DNA of 64,000 nt from Torreya grandis (GCA_037957365.1 JARHVA010001191.1:1401501-1465500); one strand, 5' to 3'. Positions 35,239 to 48,379 are shown, counted from the stretch's first letter. Program-made: numbers and translations. Notes: generated by a model from the sequence alone, not told the origin.

Positions 35239-38200
35239 TATTATAACAAAAAATTTCACCAATGGATAATGTTTTTTAGACCTCTCCAAAAAAAATTAAA
35301 CATGAGATTACCCCTAAACCTGTGAATTGTCTATAGTAGGGGTAAACCTCTAAATTGAAGGGCTAGCTCCCCTTGATGAATCACTTAGGCTTAGTCTCAC
35401 TTGATTAATTAGAAAAGGGAATAAATAACTAAAATAAACCTAACTATGAGGTGATACACTAAATTTTTTTGACCTATACCACACATTGCACAATACACTA
35501 AGACCTAGAAGACAACATGAACATACACACATCCTAGAATGAACCTATTGCATCAATGCTTTATATAAGGGTAAGACATTATAAGGATAAGAGGGAAGAA
35601 TATTTACACTTTAAAACCCACAAGATAACCATGATGACACCAACTACAACCTACAATAGAGAAACAACCATAGGAGGCAAGATAAATAGGACACAAAGAA
35701 GGTGATATACATCTACACTTGATAAAATCAATGATTTAGAGATTCATCACTAAATTTAGTATATAATGATGTAAAAAATCAAAAAAAATATTAATAATAT
35801 ATAGAAAATATGAGCATGGATTCACTATACCCAGGTGGAGGATACATTTCAAGCTAAAAGTGGTTGTTTATATAGAGAAAGTGAAGGAGAAGAGAAGAAG
35901 TGTGTAAGAGAGAAGGTATAAAAGTGTCATGTAAGATAAAAAAAGAAGAGGAGTTAGGTAAATATCATAAAAAACTTTTAAATTAATGTTTATCTCCTAT
36001 TCAGATTCTCTATCTCTCCAAGTGGTGTGGGAGGTTGATATGCATGCTTGACACCTTGACTAGCTTCCTGAAACGCTCTTTATTCTTGACATGTTGAAGG
36101 AAAAGTGGCCTTATTGGTGATTAGATCAGTTTTTAATACATTATTTATCTTCTCTTGACACCTCTCAACTGAACCAAATATGTTCTCTTTTACATATCAT
36201 CTCTTTCTCTTGTAAGGTGTCTAGAGGGCTCTTCATCTCCTTAGGCCTATTTTGCACACAAGTGTCAAAAATTAGTTTCATTTAATTTAAATAATTAAAA
36301 CTTCATGTATGGCCTATTTACATCATATTATATCTATAAAAATCAATTTTGAGGACTCAAACTATCCCTAATAGGTCACTTTCTACCAAAATCCCCAATT
36401 AGGTCTCATTCCTTGTAGCCTTTTTTTCCTATTTTTCTCCTTGTGTGGGAATTTTACAAATGATATTGACAATATAATGGAATATTATAGGACCCTATAT
36501 CCATAAATTTCCATACCAAATTTAATGATCTAAAGCTAAGTAGAAGTCTACTTTTTTTGCCTATCTCTTCTGTCAACTAGGCCTAAAAAGTGGATTTTGG
36601 CTCTAAACTCATCCTTCACTTATGAAACCTCTAGGAAGTGTGTGATTCACTTTATCCATGAAAAAAAAAATCCATGTCAAGTTTGGGATTCTATAATATT
36701 GTGCTTATAGCCAAACCATGAAATGGCCAAAAATAAGCCCTTCACAAGCTTGTTTGGATTACCTTGTAAAATGGAGTTGGTTTATTCACTTATATGGGTT
36801 CCTAAGCAAATTTATTTATTTTATGAGATGAAATAAGTCATATATGACCTCCTCAAATGATTTATAAGTATCCATATCTCCAAAATCCCTTAAAAATACC
36901 AAAAACACATAAAATAAGGCATTTTGGAAATCTATATAGCTCAAGTACATGTGAACAACCTATTTGGAGTCCTAAATAACATATAATAGGTTTCAATAGT
37001 AAACTATGTCATTAGGTGTGTTTTAGAAGTCCATCTTTACAAACTAGTCATTATAGCCCTCCTAGGTAACCTGAAAGTAATTTGAAATCTTAACGATGAT
37101 TCATAAAGTTATATGTATGAATAATAAAAATAAATTCACAAAATTTAAGTAAATTAAGGTGGATAAATTACCCTAGGAACTCAGGGTTGCATGCATCTCC
37201 TATGTTCCATACCAAACAAAGCACTCTAGCCTCTCGAGGCTGGTAGTGAGCATTTTATGAGGCTTGAGAAAATTTTGTAGTATTCAGGTGGTTGTTTGAG
37301 TTTTTTTTGGTATCTAACGACCTAAAATATGTTCATGACATATCTCTTGACCTTTTTAAATGGGTTTTCAACCACCTCCCTTCACCAAACTTATTACATA
37401 TGCCACTAGCCTATGCCTAGTGTTCTTATGTCAAACTAATTACCATACCCTAATGACTACATTCTTCCATTTAATCTCTTTTTTAGGTAAAAAATTCCAT
37501 GAAATGTATTTATATTTCCATCAAAATCTAATTATGGTATCAAATTATTCAACCTATCTCAACTTATCTTCATCTCTTTATACTATGTAATAGGTAGTGT
37601 AAGTAATTTCAAGACTGTGTAGGGTTGAAATAGGGTCTGATGCATTTGTATCTTTATTGGAGTTTATTACTTTATAGATTATTTATTAAATTACCTTATC
37701 AAATATTTAAGTCTTTAAAAGTACTTAATATAACTCCACTTACCACCTCTCTTTTAGATCTAACTATTTAGTGAGCCTATGTATGAATTGGACTGTAAAA
37801 GCAGGATTATCATGATTATGTTTGTCATCACTGTTTATTGATATGATACTTATGGAATAATTTTATTTTATTTAAAACATGTTCAAACACTTAATTTATC
37901 ACAAACCCCTAAAATACCCTTTAAGACTTCTCAAACCAAGAAAACTACCATATGAGAAAATATGTTTGTGTCATGCCATTTGGACTGTACATGGTCTAAG
38001 TTTCCATCCTTTTTAGGTATGAGGAAAAATGATATAATTTTAATTATCATACAATCACATTCCATCACTTTATTTCCCTTATATGATACTACACTTTTAT
38101 TTAACTCTCTTCATCTAAACAACTTTGCTATCCTAGGCAAGTAGATTATGTTTGAACTATGGACTTTGTGACCCTTTGTACTCCTCTACTCTTATAATTA

Positions 38201-40387
38201 GGCTTAAAACCTAAATCATATCATATGTATTTATTACCTTGATATATTTTCTACCTTAAAATCATCTAAACAAACCAATGTCTTGAGGCATATATAGTCT
38301 ATAGATTATAAATAGACCTAAAGGTGATTGTGTTTATTAGGACAATGCTTAGTCCTTTATTAGTGCTTTTAGAGCCCTATCTCTATCATGAATATCTCAA
38401 ACATATTAGTCCATTGATATTTTTTAGACTTACCTCAATTTTTTCATCTCTATTTTTCTTTACAAACTCTATCTCAAGATACCCTTCAACCTTGGATGCA
38501 TGTAGATGATATTTTAAGAGGTTTTGACTGAGTTTAGGTCTTCTCCTAGGTATTCAAAGACCAAACCTCAAATAATTAAAAGGTAAATCATGAGGTGTTT
38601 GATTTATTAATAACTTATTAATTCTCTAGAATTCTAAAATTTACCTTCATTCATTATTCAAATCTAATCCTACAACTAGCTATAGGTGCATATGAATAGT
38701 CTTGACTATGTATATGGCTTTGAATTGGATTTCTCAAGTAGTTAATGCTATCTCAAATTGGATATTCCTAATGGAAATTTTCTATCTCTTACTTCATTTC
38801 AAGTTCATTAGCCTCTTCAAGGCATATTTTGACCCTTTGCACCCTCTACTTTCACCTATAGTCCTTTAGGTGACTGCCAAGAAAATTTCACTTTATGGGG
38901 TAAGTTAGGTCTAGGATTATTATCACATCATGACCCTAAAATGGATAAGAATTCATAAAGAGAGTTTATTTTAATTTAAAACCTATTTATATCCTTCAAA
39001 GTAAATTCAAATTTTTATTTCACTATTCATACAGTTAATTTTCTTGTAGGCCTGTGGGTGACTGTCTATAATTTTGAGTTTTGAATTTTTTGAAAGTGAA
39101 ACATGAATATTTATATTAAAATATGATTTTAATCTTTGTATAAACATGATATTTCAAGAAACAAAACTTTATAATTCCTTTAAAAACATCTTCAAACTCA
39201 TTCACATCAGTCTATTATGCAAGCACAAAACATACTCCAAGATAGGATGAAGATATGACCATGCTTGTGACTTGTATAGAATATTCATATGGTCAAGGAT
39301 CCATTATTAAATTCAGAGGGAGTTATAATATATTATATAAACGTTCCAATGCACCAAAACACCTCAAGAACTCATAAACTTTGAAAGTTGACCAGTCATT
39401 TGTAGACAATGCACAAAAGGAAAATTACTTACCAATTCACAAGTGCCAAGAATATGGGTGAATGATTTTGAATCATATAAAAACATACTATAAATAATAC
39501 CAACTATTTTCAATCATATAAATCATATACACTTGCATTGGAGTTATGTCAAATTTAGCTTGTGGGGATTTATTCCTTCAAAAAGTAGTCTGGGCTCTTC
39601 ACAATTGTTCATAAATATAAGAGAACCAATATAAATAACAATGACACAAATTGGAAGCACATAGGAGTCACAAAATTTTAAAATAATATTATCCCCAAAC
39701 TCTACTTGTATGTCCTATACCATCTTCTTGAAGTTGGCCTTCACTAGCTTGTAAAGGGAACAGTAAGAGAGAAAAGGATATGGCTACAACTATTGAAATC
39801 CAAACTTATTCCAATGGATTTTACTAACATTTAGAAGACTAAAGGACATTATAAAACTATTTTTACTTTCACATGACTTTAACATGTCTATAAAACTTCC
39901 TTTAAATCTTCAAAGTAGTGTTGAACTCCAAGAAATTGACTTTATCTAACAAGTTGATAGGTGTGGTAATTGAGTAACTGACCCAAGCTATTTGGAAGGG
40001 GTAGTTTACAAAATTTTCACTTAGGGATCTTTTATAAACATCAGTTTTTGTCAAAAACCACTTTTCACTCATTTTTAACACCTTAAAGTTAGCAAATGAT
40101 CTTCAAACTTTAAAAAACCTCATGAAACATTGTGAAAATGTTTTTGACACATAAAATGACGTTAATAAACCCATAATAACCTATGACACACCTTAAACAT
40201 GTATTATTTCCTCATGACAACCCTAGATCACTATATGACCAAAATATGACCTTACCATAATCTTTCCAAATTTATCTTAATAAATGCTAATAAAGTATTT
40301 TGGAGAATTCTAAGAACATTATAAGATATGCCAAGTTTTAATTTATAGGGGGACTCAAAATTGACTTGGGGTCAAATTTGGTCAACA
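35239..40387. mobile_element. Element VI, 5.15-kb insertion in the 5' LTR of gypsy V
   Basis: Present in the 5' LTR copy of V and absent from the 3' LTR, so it is an insertion. Its ends, TATTATAACA and GGTCAACA, fit TGTTG...CAACA, the short inverted ends of an LTR. Flanks GATTCC (35233-35238) and GTTACC (40388-40393) look like a decayed target duplication. The first ~240 bases are related to 62099-62340, which starts TGTTGTCACATTGAG, confirming the left end. No gag or pol was found on either strand, and no internal LTR pair; it may be a very long solo LTR or a non-autonomous element. Frames at 37360, 37962 and 38324 are short and unassigned. Confidence 0.75.
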
Positions 40388-42260
40388 GTTACCTTAGCAG
40401 TGAGTCAATCAGTGTAGTTGGTTATTCCAACTCCACCTTCACCTCCCTCTTCCACAATCACTTCCACTTCATTAATCACCATCACATCCTTATAAATCAT
40501 GGCTACTAACTTAGTCATTATGAGTATAGACCCACTATTAATTATAGTTACTAGGTTGGATACAACTCCATCTTCATCTTCCATCACACTTCCCATTACT
40601 TCCACTCTAGCCATTCACACTACATTAATATATTCTTTTGTTTCTTTGGAAACCACCCTTCTACAAGTTCCTTTATTCAAACCACACATGTCTACTTCTC
40701 TACCCATGACACTTCTAACTTCCACAACCATTATAAGCACATCCACTCCACCCATCCAAGTATCATTGGCTTCTTTCACTCTCACATGAACCCAAACCCC
40801 TACCAAAGAGGGGGAAACAAAGATGCCCACTGACACAACTATGGCTACTCAACCCACTAATGGGGGATAAGAATCCAAATCATCAGTCAAAGACTCAATG
40901 ATAATATTAGTTTTATATATGGCACTTGTTATGATAACTACTAGTTTAGTAGCTTTAGTTGTAGACTCATAGGTAATAGTGGCCATTGGAATAACATAGG
41001 ATTCATTGGTAGTGACTCCTAGTTGGCCGCCAAAATTATTGTCCAAGAAGATGAAACATATGATATCTCCCAATACCCTAGATTTTAGTCTTTTAGAAGC
41101 ATCTAAATGACCAAAAAGAGGCCTCAAGACCATTTCTAGAATCTCATATGATGCAATAGGGGAAAAGTATGTGGAGATAGTAGTGCCCCCATCTGACAAA
41201 TAAAAATAAGATTTAGTGGTGGGGGATTATCAAATATATAAAGTATAACTTGGTCATCTAACAAGAGAGGGACTAAAACATGATGTTAAATAAACATAAG
41301 TTCCTTCTTTGATGAAATGGATAGTGATAAGGTCACTAAAGATGAGTTAAATAATAAGGAAGAGTAGCTGATGACTATGTTGAGGCAAGTAATAAACCCA
41401 AAAAATTAACTTGAATCATCTCATCCAACTCAATCTCTCTCTTAGTTCCCTAATAAGGAAATGTTTGATGTAATGATAGAGATTGGTATAATGGGAAGAT
41501 CTATAAAATACTAGGTTGAAGAACTAATCACCAAAGGAAACAAGGTGATAGGGCTAGCCATGGATTATTACAAGACAGTCAAGGATGGAATCTTTGAAGG
41601 ATTAAAATAATAAATATGAGGAATGGGTTGAAAGGATAAATCTCTACTTTCCTAAATTGTAGGCCATTGACTAGATAGAGAGTGACACCCTCATGTTTGA
41701 AAAGATAATAAAAAATCCTTTAGAGCATGATGATCTAGAGAGGGTATCCAAATTTAAAATAAGAATACTTAGTGAAAATATTGATAAGGCCAAGAGCACA
41801 AGTGATAAGGCCATAGATGTAGTGTCTGATATTGAAGGTTCATTTTTAAGTTATCATGTGACATAGTAGATTACCAAGATAAACCTCTTCCTATTCAAGG
41901 TTTCCAAGATAAATTCTAAGAGGTCGTTAACAAAGAGTCATCACATGATGTAACTTTAAATTTAAATTCCATCCATCAGTTTATTAAGTATCACAATACA
42001 CTTGATTATATGGAAAAGGATATCCAAGTCTACATAGCTTCTTCTAGAGAGTTATCTGAGGTAACTGTAGAATGTGACATTATTAATCTTTACATAGTTG
42101 GTCCTAATGAAGAGTGCATACAAGAAATATTTGGCAACTTTGATACTTATATCAAGAAGATATAAGAGAAAAAGGATAAGGAATCCACATAAGTCAATAT
42201 TATGGATTTATTATTTAATTATTTGAGAAAATTTTTCTATAATTTACAAATTTTGTAAGA
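40388..42260 (+). pseudogene. U3-resident ORF of gypsy V, 5' copy, second part
   Basis: Continues after element VI with the Ser/Thr/Pro-rich linker, open for 96 codons at 40499-40789 (ITLPITSTLAIHTTLIY, ISTSTPPIQVSLASF). Then ISPNTLDFSLLEASK, KYVEIVV, LVVGDYQIYKV, and the helical C-terminal part: DYYKTVKDG-like, ESDTLMFEKIIKNPLEHDDL, LSENIDKAKSTSDKA, VDYQDKPLPIQ. It ends near 42220 in MDLLFNY rather than the clean stop seen in the other LTR. Minus-strand frames at 40405-40614, 40615-40836 and 40849-41199 overlap it and are shadows. Confidence 0.7.
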
Positions 42261-42871
42261 TACATTGTAAAGTTACAAGTTGTAAATTGCAACTATCATT
42301 TTAACAGCTCCTAGATTTTTAGTTGAAAGAGAGCTAATTTTAATTTTCAATTATCACTTTATCAAATTTTAGATGAAAAAGTGAAACTTTCATTTTTCAT
42401 TTTTATTTTTGAAAAAGTTAAATGACTTATAAGTTATAAAATCTCATGTTATAATTTTCACATTCCTTTTTGACAAATTGAATGACTTATAAGTTGTAAA
42501 ATTCTCAAATATAAATTACAAGTTAGGTTTTATAAGTTATATCTTAAAATATCCAAACATTGGAAAAAGCATTCAAATTTTGTTAGAAGACTAAATCATG
42601 ATGTTAATTTTGGCACCCCTTTTCTATGGAGAGACTTCTTCAACTAAAACTCAAAGAGAGATGGTTCAACTAGATGAATTCAACAACATTTTCTCCTTTT
42701 TAAACACTTGGAAAAGTGCCCAACCATTACAAATTTCTCTTGTTCCTTATACTCCACCAAAGATGCCTTTTCAAGCCGAGGATGATGACATTTGTATGGA
42801 GACTCCCTGATTTCTTACTCCAAAATTGATTGAAAGGGTTTTGAATTCTCTATCAAGGGAGTGATTTTTTA

Positions 42872-42879
42872 TATAAATA
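42872..42879 (+). promoter_or_regulatory. Probable TATA box, 5' LTR of gypsy V
   Basis: TATAAATA in TTTATATAAATATGGG, 671 bases before the LTR end; the partner LTR has the same octamer 668 bases before its end (55496). If this is the promoter, everything upstream, including the ORF, lies in U3. Confidence 0.5.
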
Positions 42880-43555
42880 TGGGTTTATTACATATCCCAT
42901 AGGTATTTTTATTGATAGAAAATTTTCTCTACTCTTGAAAAAATTATTTACATGTTGTAACTTGGAGGATATTGATACACTGAAGTTTCACCTTCCTTGT
43001 CTTGTGTTATCTTTGTGTATGTATAGATTTTATTAAATTTGTGAATGATCTAAGTCTTATTTCAGTTATATAAGAATAATTTTTGGTATTTATCTTACCC
43101 TTTTGAAATATTATTAATATAAAATCAATAAATTTGTTCCTTACTTGATAAAATGCTCAATATTGCCTTTTATGTTATACTTGTGTAATATTGTGGTGCA
43201 ATAAGTTTAAGCATATTAATTGTTAAAATGTGTTAAATCAAATCAAGTATTAATTTACACTATAACCCTTTGTTTAATCACCATTTTACAATTTTAAAAC
43301 TCCTTCTAAACTCTTTTCTTCATAATTTAAAACCCTAGTTAGGAGCAAAATCACTAAAAAAGTTGTAGTTTGAAATGAACTGGTCATGTATCAGTTAAAC
43401 TAAGCTTAGTGAAAGGAATTCAGCCTTCTATAAAGGCTTACCTCAATTTTCCAAGTTCCCATAGCTTATAGGTTATCCCATTGTGTCATTATATTTCTAT
43501 GCACAATAACTATTATAACATGAAGTGGGTGCAAAATCTAATTGATAACAGTTTC

Positions 43556-43573
43556 TAGCATGTCTAGTGGGAC
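43556..43573 (+). promoter_or_regulatory. Candidate primer binding site of gypsy V
   Basis: TAGCATGTCTAGTGGGAC begins five bases after the LTR end CAACA-like GATAACA. Its place is right and it has a primer-site look if the first A derives from G, but I could not match it to a specific tRNA from memory. Confidence 0.35.
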
Positions 43574-43865
43574 ACGAAGATCATAGCTAAGAAATTGGTG
43601 TTATTATAAGCAAGAATTATGTGAATATTATACAAATTTTAAGAGCACCTGGTGACTCCATTAGATTAAAAATTTATGAAATTTATGTTTATGTATGCCA
43701 AAGATATAGACCAAATAATCTACTAAAGGTAAGAGTATTGACTTTTAAGAATTGTCTTTTCCATATAAAAAGAAATCAAGATCAGTTTTAATTAACCTTA
43801 GAGTGAATACTACAAATCTACCTACATCACCCACAAATACCCATATTTTTTTCATACCTCCCACT

Positions 43866-44900
43866 ATGGCCTAGAGAAATCATAATTTTGTACCATTCAA
43901 TGGAGGTATCCCACTTATGTTGGCCCAGTATGATGATATATCCACTTCAGCTCTGAAAAACCTTCCATATTTTACTAGTGAAACTTCCACCACACCCATT
44001 GAACACATTCATGATGTTGATAACATCTATTTGGTTCATAATATAGCATAATAAAATGTTTCTATCAAACTTCTTGCCTCATAATTTAAGGCTAAATCTT
44101 TACAGTGGTATAAAAGTATGCTTCCCAATTTTATCCATGTTTGGGATGATCTATGGTTCACCCTATGCATAAATTTTGAGGATAAGAGTGACCACCTATG
44201 TCTAGTTATAAAACTATCTAATATTAAGCTATATCATCATGAGTTCATGAGTGATTTTCATTTTTGTTTCCAAAAGACTGGAATAAAAACCTAGTGTTGG
44301 TGAAGCCATCCCTAAACAATGCTTTCTTCTACTATTTAATAGCTTTAAATAGTGATATATCTATCATGATCCAGTCAATGGGTGATACCACACTCCTTGA
44401 TTATTATGGCATTACAATAAGAGTCAAAAATTCCTTAATCAACTTGGGAAAATTGCTCTTCAGCCTTTAATGCCATTGTTCCCAAAATTTCCTCCCACTC
44501 AACCTATTGTAGCCCTAATTCCCATAACAAAAAATCATCCATATTTATCTCTTGTCTTTTTTGATGATTTATATGAATTTAAGTCATTGATTAAAAGCTT
44601 TGGCAATGAGTTGGTATCCATGAAAAGGCAACAGTCCTAAAATTATAGGCCTTATCAATCAGCTAACTAGGCATATCAACCCAATATGCAACCATACCAA
44701 GGCAACTCAAAACTCCAAAGTCAAATCATGCAAGCAAAGCCCCAAAATATTTATGCTCTACCTTTCCCAAGTACTTCTAAGGAATACGAGTAGTGGTAAC
44801 CTTGTGCCCAACCACATAATCAAAACACTTTCCCTCATAATGTCATTGGTCAAGCCTTGATGGTAAAAAGCATATCAAAATCCTAAGGGTAGTAAGAGGA
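43866..44900 (+). pseudogene. gag: Gag of gypsy V
   Basis: From the ATG at 43866: FVPFNGGIPLMLAQYDDIST, then STTPIEHIHDVDNIYL, FKAKSLQWYKSMLPNFIHVW and FEDKSDHLCLVIKLSNIK. This fits plant gypsy gag (a short Gln/Asn-rich start, then a helix with a W-Y/W pair and L-P-x-S/F). Further on the frame becomes Gln/Asn/Pro-rich (QPNMQPYQGN, PHNQNTFPHNV at 44660-44840), a disordered tail before protease. Multiple stops. The 68-codon open run at 44264-44470 is in another frame and a shadow or frameshifted part. Confidence 0.65.
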
Positions 44901-45479
44901 AACTAATACTAAATATAAATAGGTATAGGTGCCATCAAAATGAGATAACTCTTTTGAACTGGAAAGAGGAATATTTTTGTGGTATAAACCAGGAGGAAGT
45001 AGTAACTAATGGTGGTAATTCATTGGCATCAAATACATGCTTCAAGAAGAGGGCAATAGAAAGTGATCAACCCATAATGTTGATCAAGATAAAACTTCTA
45101 AAGTTGTATAATTGGTTTTAAAAATCAACATAGTTTAAAATCCACCCAATGTACTAATGGGTCAGCCAAAGTCAAAATTATTGACCCCAAATCTCATTAA
45201 AAAAGACATAACTCCCACAAAGGCACTAGCAAAGGTTGGTAGCATTAAATTTAGTATTGTTAAAAAAATGAAAAGAACTAACTTGAATGTTATTATGTGG
45301 AAATCACTATCTATCCCAACATAGATGGATTTGCTCTAAGAAGCTCTAAAAAACTTCCAACAAATAGAGAAGGTCTCAGTTAAGGGACCTAATGATGCAT
45401 TTAACTTGTGTAAACCACAAACACATACAAAAGTAAGTAAAAATGGTAAGCCTCCCATTTTTACCTTTCACTCATAGTT

Positions 45480-45700
45480 GGAAAATATATTTTCCATAAC
45501 TTTATGATAGAATCTAGGGCTAGCAACTCTATTATGCCCAATAAAATAGTAGATGTGTTGGGTATTGAATACACACATATCATAAAAGGCATGGTTCAAT
45601 TGGATGGAACTATTGTTCAAATGGTTGGGGTTATAAAAATTTTAAACTTCACTATTCATGCATACCCAAGCTTATCCATATCCTAATACATCTTAGTTAT
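45480..45700 (+). pseudogene. pro: Aspartic protease of gypsy V
   Basis: Open at 45504-45686: MIESRASNSIMPNKIVDVLGI, then KGMVQLDGTIVQMVGVIKIL and FTIHAYPSLS. The D-S-G-A-S active site is E-S-R-A-S, so the catalytic Asp and Gly are both lost. The rest (SIMP, helix, VQLDG strand) matches the N-terminal two thirds of a plant gypsy protease closely. No frameshift within this part. Confidence 0.85.
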
Positions 45701-46078
45701 TAACCTACCCCCTATTTTTCCATCTACCTTTCCTAAGACTTCACTATAAAAATACAATGGTCCCTATCTATTGATTGGTCACATATGTTGCTCAGGACAA
45801 GATATGGGAATAAAGTGACAATAAGAGTTGAGCCAATTTCTAAAGACCATATTTAACCATACATTACTATCCTTATAGATATAAGTTTCACATTTCAAGA
45901 CCAAGAAGAGGAGCTTGACCATGAAGTTACAACACCTATGGAAGAAATTCCAAACACTCACCTTGATGAATGGGGATCAACTCTCCAATTTTATCCTTAT
46001 GATTATGTCAAAGAAATAGGGTTGGGTACATATTACATCCCTTAAGATGATGTAATCATCCCAAATCTTATGACACTA

Positions 46079-46480
46079 GCTAAAGATCACATGGGAATAT
46101 GGTAACTATACTTTGATGATTCAAGGAGCAAGAATGGTGTAGGTGCTAGAATTATTCTAGTATCTCTCCAAAAGGAGAGTTATTTATATTCCTTTATACT
46201 TAAGTTTAGTTACACTAATAATGTGATGGAATATGAAGAATTGATTTAGTTGGAAAAATAAAGAGGGATTTAGTCACAACAAGTGTTTGGTGATAAATAA
46301 TTAATTATTCACTAGGTAAGATTAAAAATCATGACCAAGAACAACTTGATGAGATCTTATAAACATAGGGTTTATGACCTATTTGAAGATTTTATTAATT
46401 TAAATGTTCAAATAATATCAAAAACACAAAATAAGAATGTTGATCGCATGACTTCAGTGGGTTTTCTATATAATCTACCT
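46079..46480 (+). pseudogene. RNase H domain upstream of reverse transcriptase, gypsy V
   Basis: In one frame: LYFDDSRSKNGVGARIILVS (first Asp at 46115-46117), YTNNVMEYEELI (Glu at 46229-46231), QVFGDK (Asp at 46292-46294), HRVYDLFEDF and NVDRMTSVG (Asp at 46442-46444). These are the four acidic residues D-E-D-D of RNase HI in correct order and all in the same reading frame, with only about five stops. It would degrade the RNA strand during reverse transcription. Tat-lineage plant elements are known to carry a second, archaeal-like RNase H; it is usually described after the RT-linked RNase H, whereas here it lies between protease and RT. Confidence 0.75.
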
Positions 46481-46779
46481 AAATAGGTTAAGAAGGATAA
46501 TAACCATCATGTCAAGATGATAGTAAGACCATCCATCCCTAATAATGCAACCAATTAGCATGTTTTTGAAATTAATTAACAAATTGTTAACTTTCTATGA
46601 GATGAGGTTGAATTCTTTGATAAAAAGTATTTAAGGCTCCAAGGATAATATGGGGATCAAATAATTTAGCTAAATACTAACAAGTTTCCTATGGGTCTTG
46701 TTAGTTTATAAATTATCTTTAACTCTAACGATCAATTGAAGCGTGAGAAGAAAAATATCACAAGCAAGGAAGAAGACTA

Positions 46780-47720
46780 TGAGCTAGTAGTCATCTCAAA
46801 TGGCAAAGCTTTGAATATCATAAAGGTATGTAACACTTCTAAAAATAAATATATTATTGGATTTTGTCAAGAATTTAATGATAACTTCACTTGGAGTTAC
46901 AAAGATCTAAGGGGTTTTGAACCTAGCTTAGCCAAACACATAATAGAACTTGACCTAAATACTAAGCCTGTTAGGCAAAAACATAGGCCAATAAACCCAA
47001 AAATAGAGCCTTTAATGAGGAATGACTTATCCAAGTTGATATAAGCCAACATTATTTTCCCCATTAAACTCTTATCTTTGGTTGCTAACTTTGTCGAAAA
47101 ATAATGGTGAAATAAGGCTTTGTGTAGATTTATGGAACCTGAACAAAACAACCTTGAAGGATCATTATCCCCTTCCACCCATGGAGAAAATCCTCCAAAT
47201 AGTCATTGGATCCAAGTTATTTTCCCTTATATATGGTTATCTAGATATAACCAAATCTTAGTTTTGGAATCTAAGAAGTTTAAGATCACTTTCACTACAA
47301 AATGGGCACATGTGCCTATAAAAAGATGCCTTTCAATCTAACCAACATTGGTGTTACCTAAAAAAGGTATATGGATATGGATTTCAATGGTTTTATCAAT
47401 GAAATGATCTTGGTCTATCTAGATGAGATGATAGTTTATTTAAAATAGGTTGATGATCACCTAGATCACCTTAAGAAAGTTTTTGAAAGGTGCAGGGAGT
47501 TTGGAGTTTCCCTCAATCCAAAGAAATGCATATTTATAGTTCATGAAGGGAATTTTATGGGATACATAGTCTAAAAATAAGGTCTTATAATATATCTAAA
47601 GAGGGTAAGTGTTATCTCTTGACTACCACTTCCAAGCCATAAAAAAGGGGTTATAGAGTTTCCTAGGGAAAATTAACTTTGTAAGGAGGTTCATTCCAAA
47701 CTTTGCCACCATGGCCAAAC
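46780..47720 (+). pseudogene. pol: Reverse transcriptase of gypsy V
   Basis: Open first at 46736-47044: FNDNFTWSYKDLRGFEPSL, AKHIIELDLNTKPVRQKHR (entry). Then LCRFMEPEQ-region, LWNLNKTTLKDHYPLPPMEKI (frame-shifted), a decayed first-Asp block near 47230, MDFNGFINEMILVYLDEMIVY, where YLDD is YLDE, and LDHLKKVFERCREFGVSLNPKKCIFIV, GYIV. The palm order is intact but split by frameshifts at about 47100, 47160 and 47340. Inactive. Confidence 0.88.
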
Positions 47721-48200
47721 CCTTTATGGTTATACTTAAAAAATGGGTCAATTTCAAATGGACAAGGGAAGGAAAGAATAGATTTGAATCCATTAAGTAG
47801 GTTATATCTCAAGCTCTGACCCTTGTAAGTCCTAGCTATGGGAATGGCTTTATTCTATATGCTTTTGGAGGGGAAGGCAGTGTATTAGCTATTATAACCC
47901 AAAAAAATAAAGAATAGTTGGAGCATCGTATAGCCTTTTTCAGTTAGTCCTTAAAGGATTATGAGGAAAGGTATAATTTTGTTGAGAATAAAGTATATGT
48001 ATTAATAAAGGATCTCAAAAAAATTAGCCACATGCTCTCAAATAATAAGATTCATTTGATTGTTAGTCACTAGAGCGTAAAGGAGTTCATGTTGAGCCAG
48101 GAAATAAATGAAAAGAGGGTAGGTTAGATCACAAAAGTCATGGAATATGATGTGATCATTAAAATAACTAAATTTTTAAGAGGAAAAGGCTTATGTGAGT
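47721..48200 (+). pseudogene. pol: RT-linked RNase H of gypsy V, first Asp lost
   Basis: VNFKWTREGKNRFESIK, SYGNGFILYAFGGEGSVLAII, EHRIAFFS, LKDYEERYNFVENKVYVLIKDLKKISHML, IHLIVSH. The helix with Y-E-x-R-Y-x-x-x-E is clear. Where the first strand normally has T-D-A it has Y-A-F, so the first catalytic Asp is absent. Loss of this Asp is reported for the RT-linked RNase H of Tat elements with a second RNase H, which fits the extra domain upstream. Confidence 0.85.
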
Positions 48201-48379
48201 AACTTTATTCTAACATTAAGGCTACTAATGCAATATACATTCAACATGCATTTCAACCAATGACTCTACATCTACTCAATAGCTAGATCAATGACATGAC
48301 TACCTTTCAACGAATCGTTGAATACCCATCCAACCTTCAATAATCCAAAAAAAAGGTATTATATGATCCAATCTATTCT

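Larger units (their letters stand above)
40388..43550 (+). repeat. 5' LTR of gypsy V, second part
   Basis: Follows 53030-56171 of the 3' LTR: shared GTGTAGTTGGTTAT, CACATCCACTCCACCCAT, GGGGGATTATCA and the end GTGGGTGCAAAATYTAATTGATAA. Contains the second half of the U3 reading frame, then a TATA box and about 670 bases of R/U5. Confidence 0.92.
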
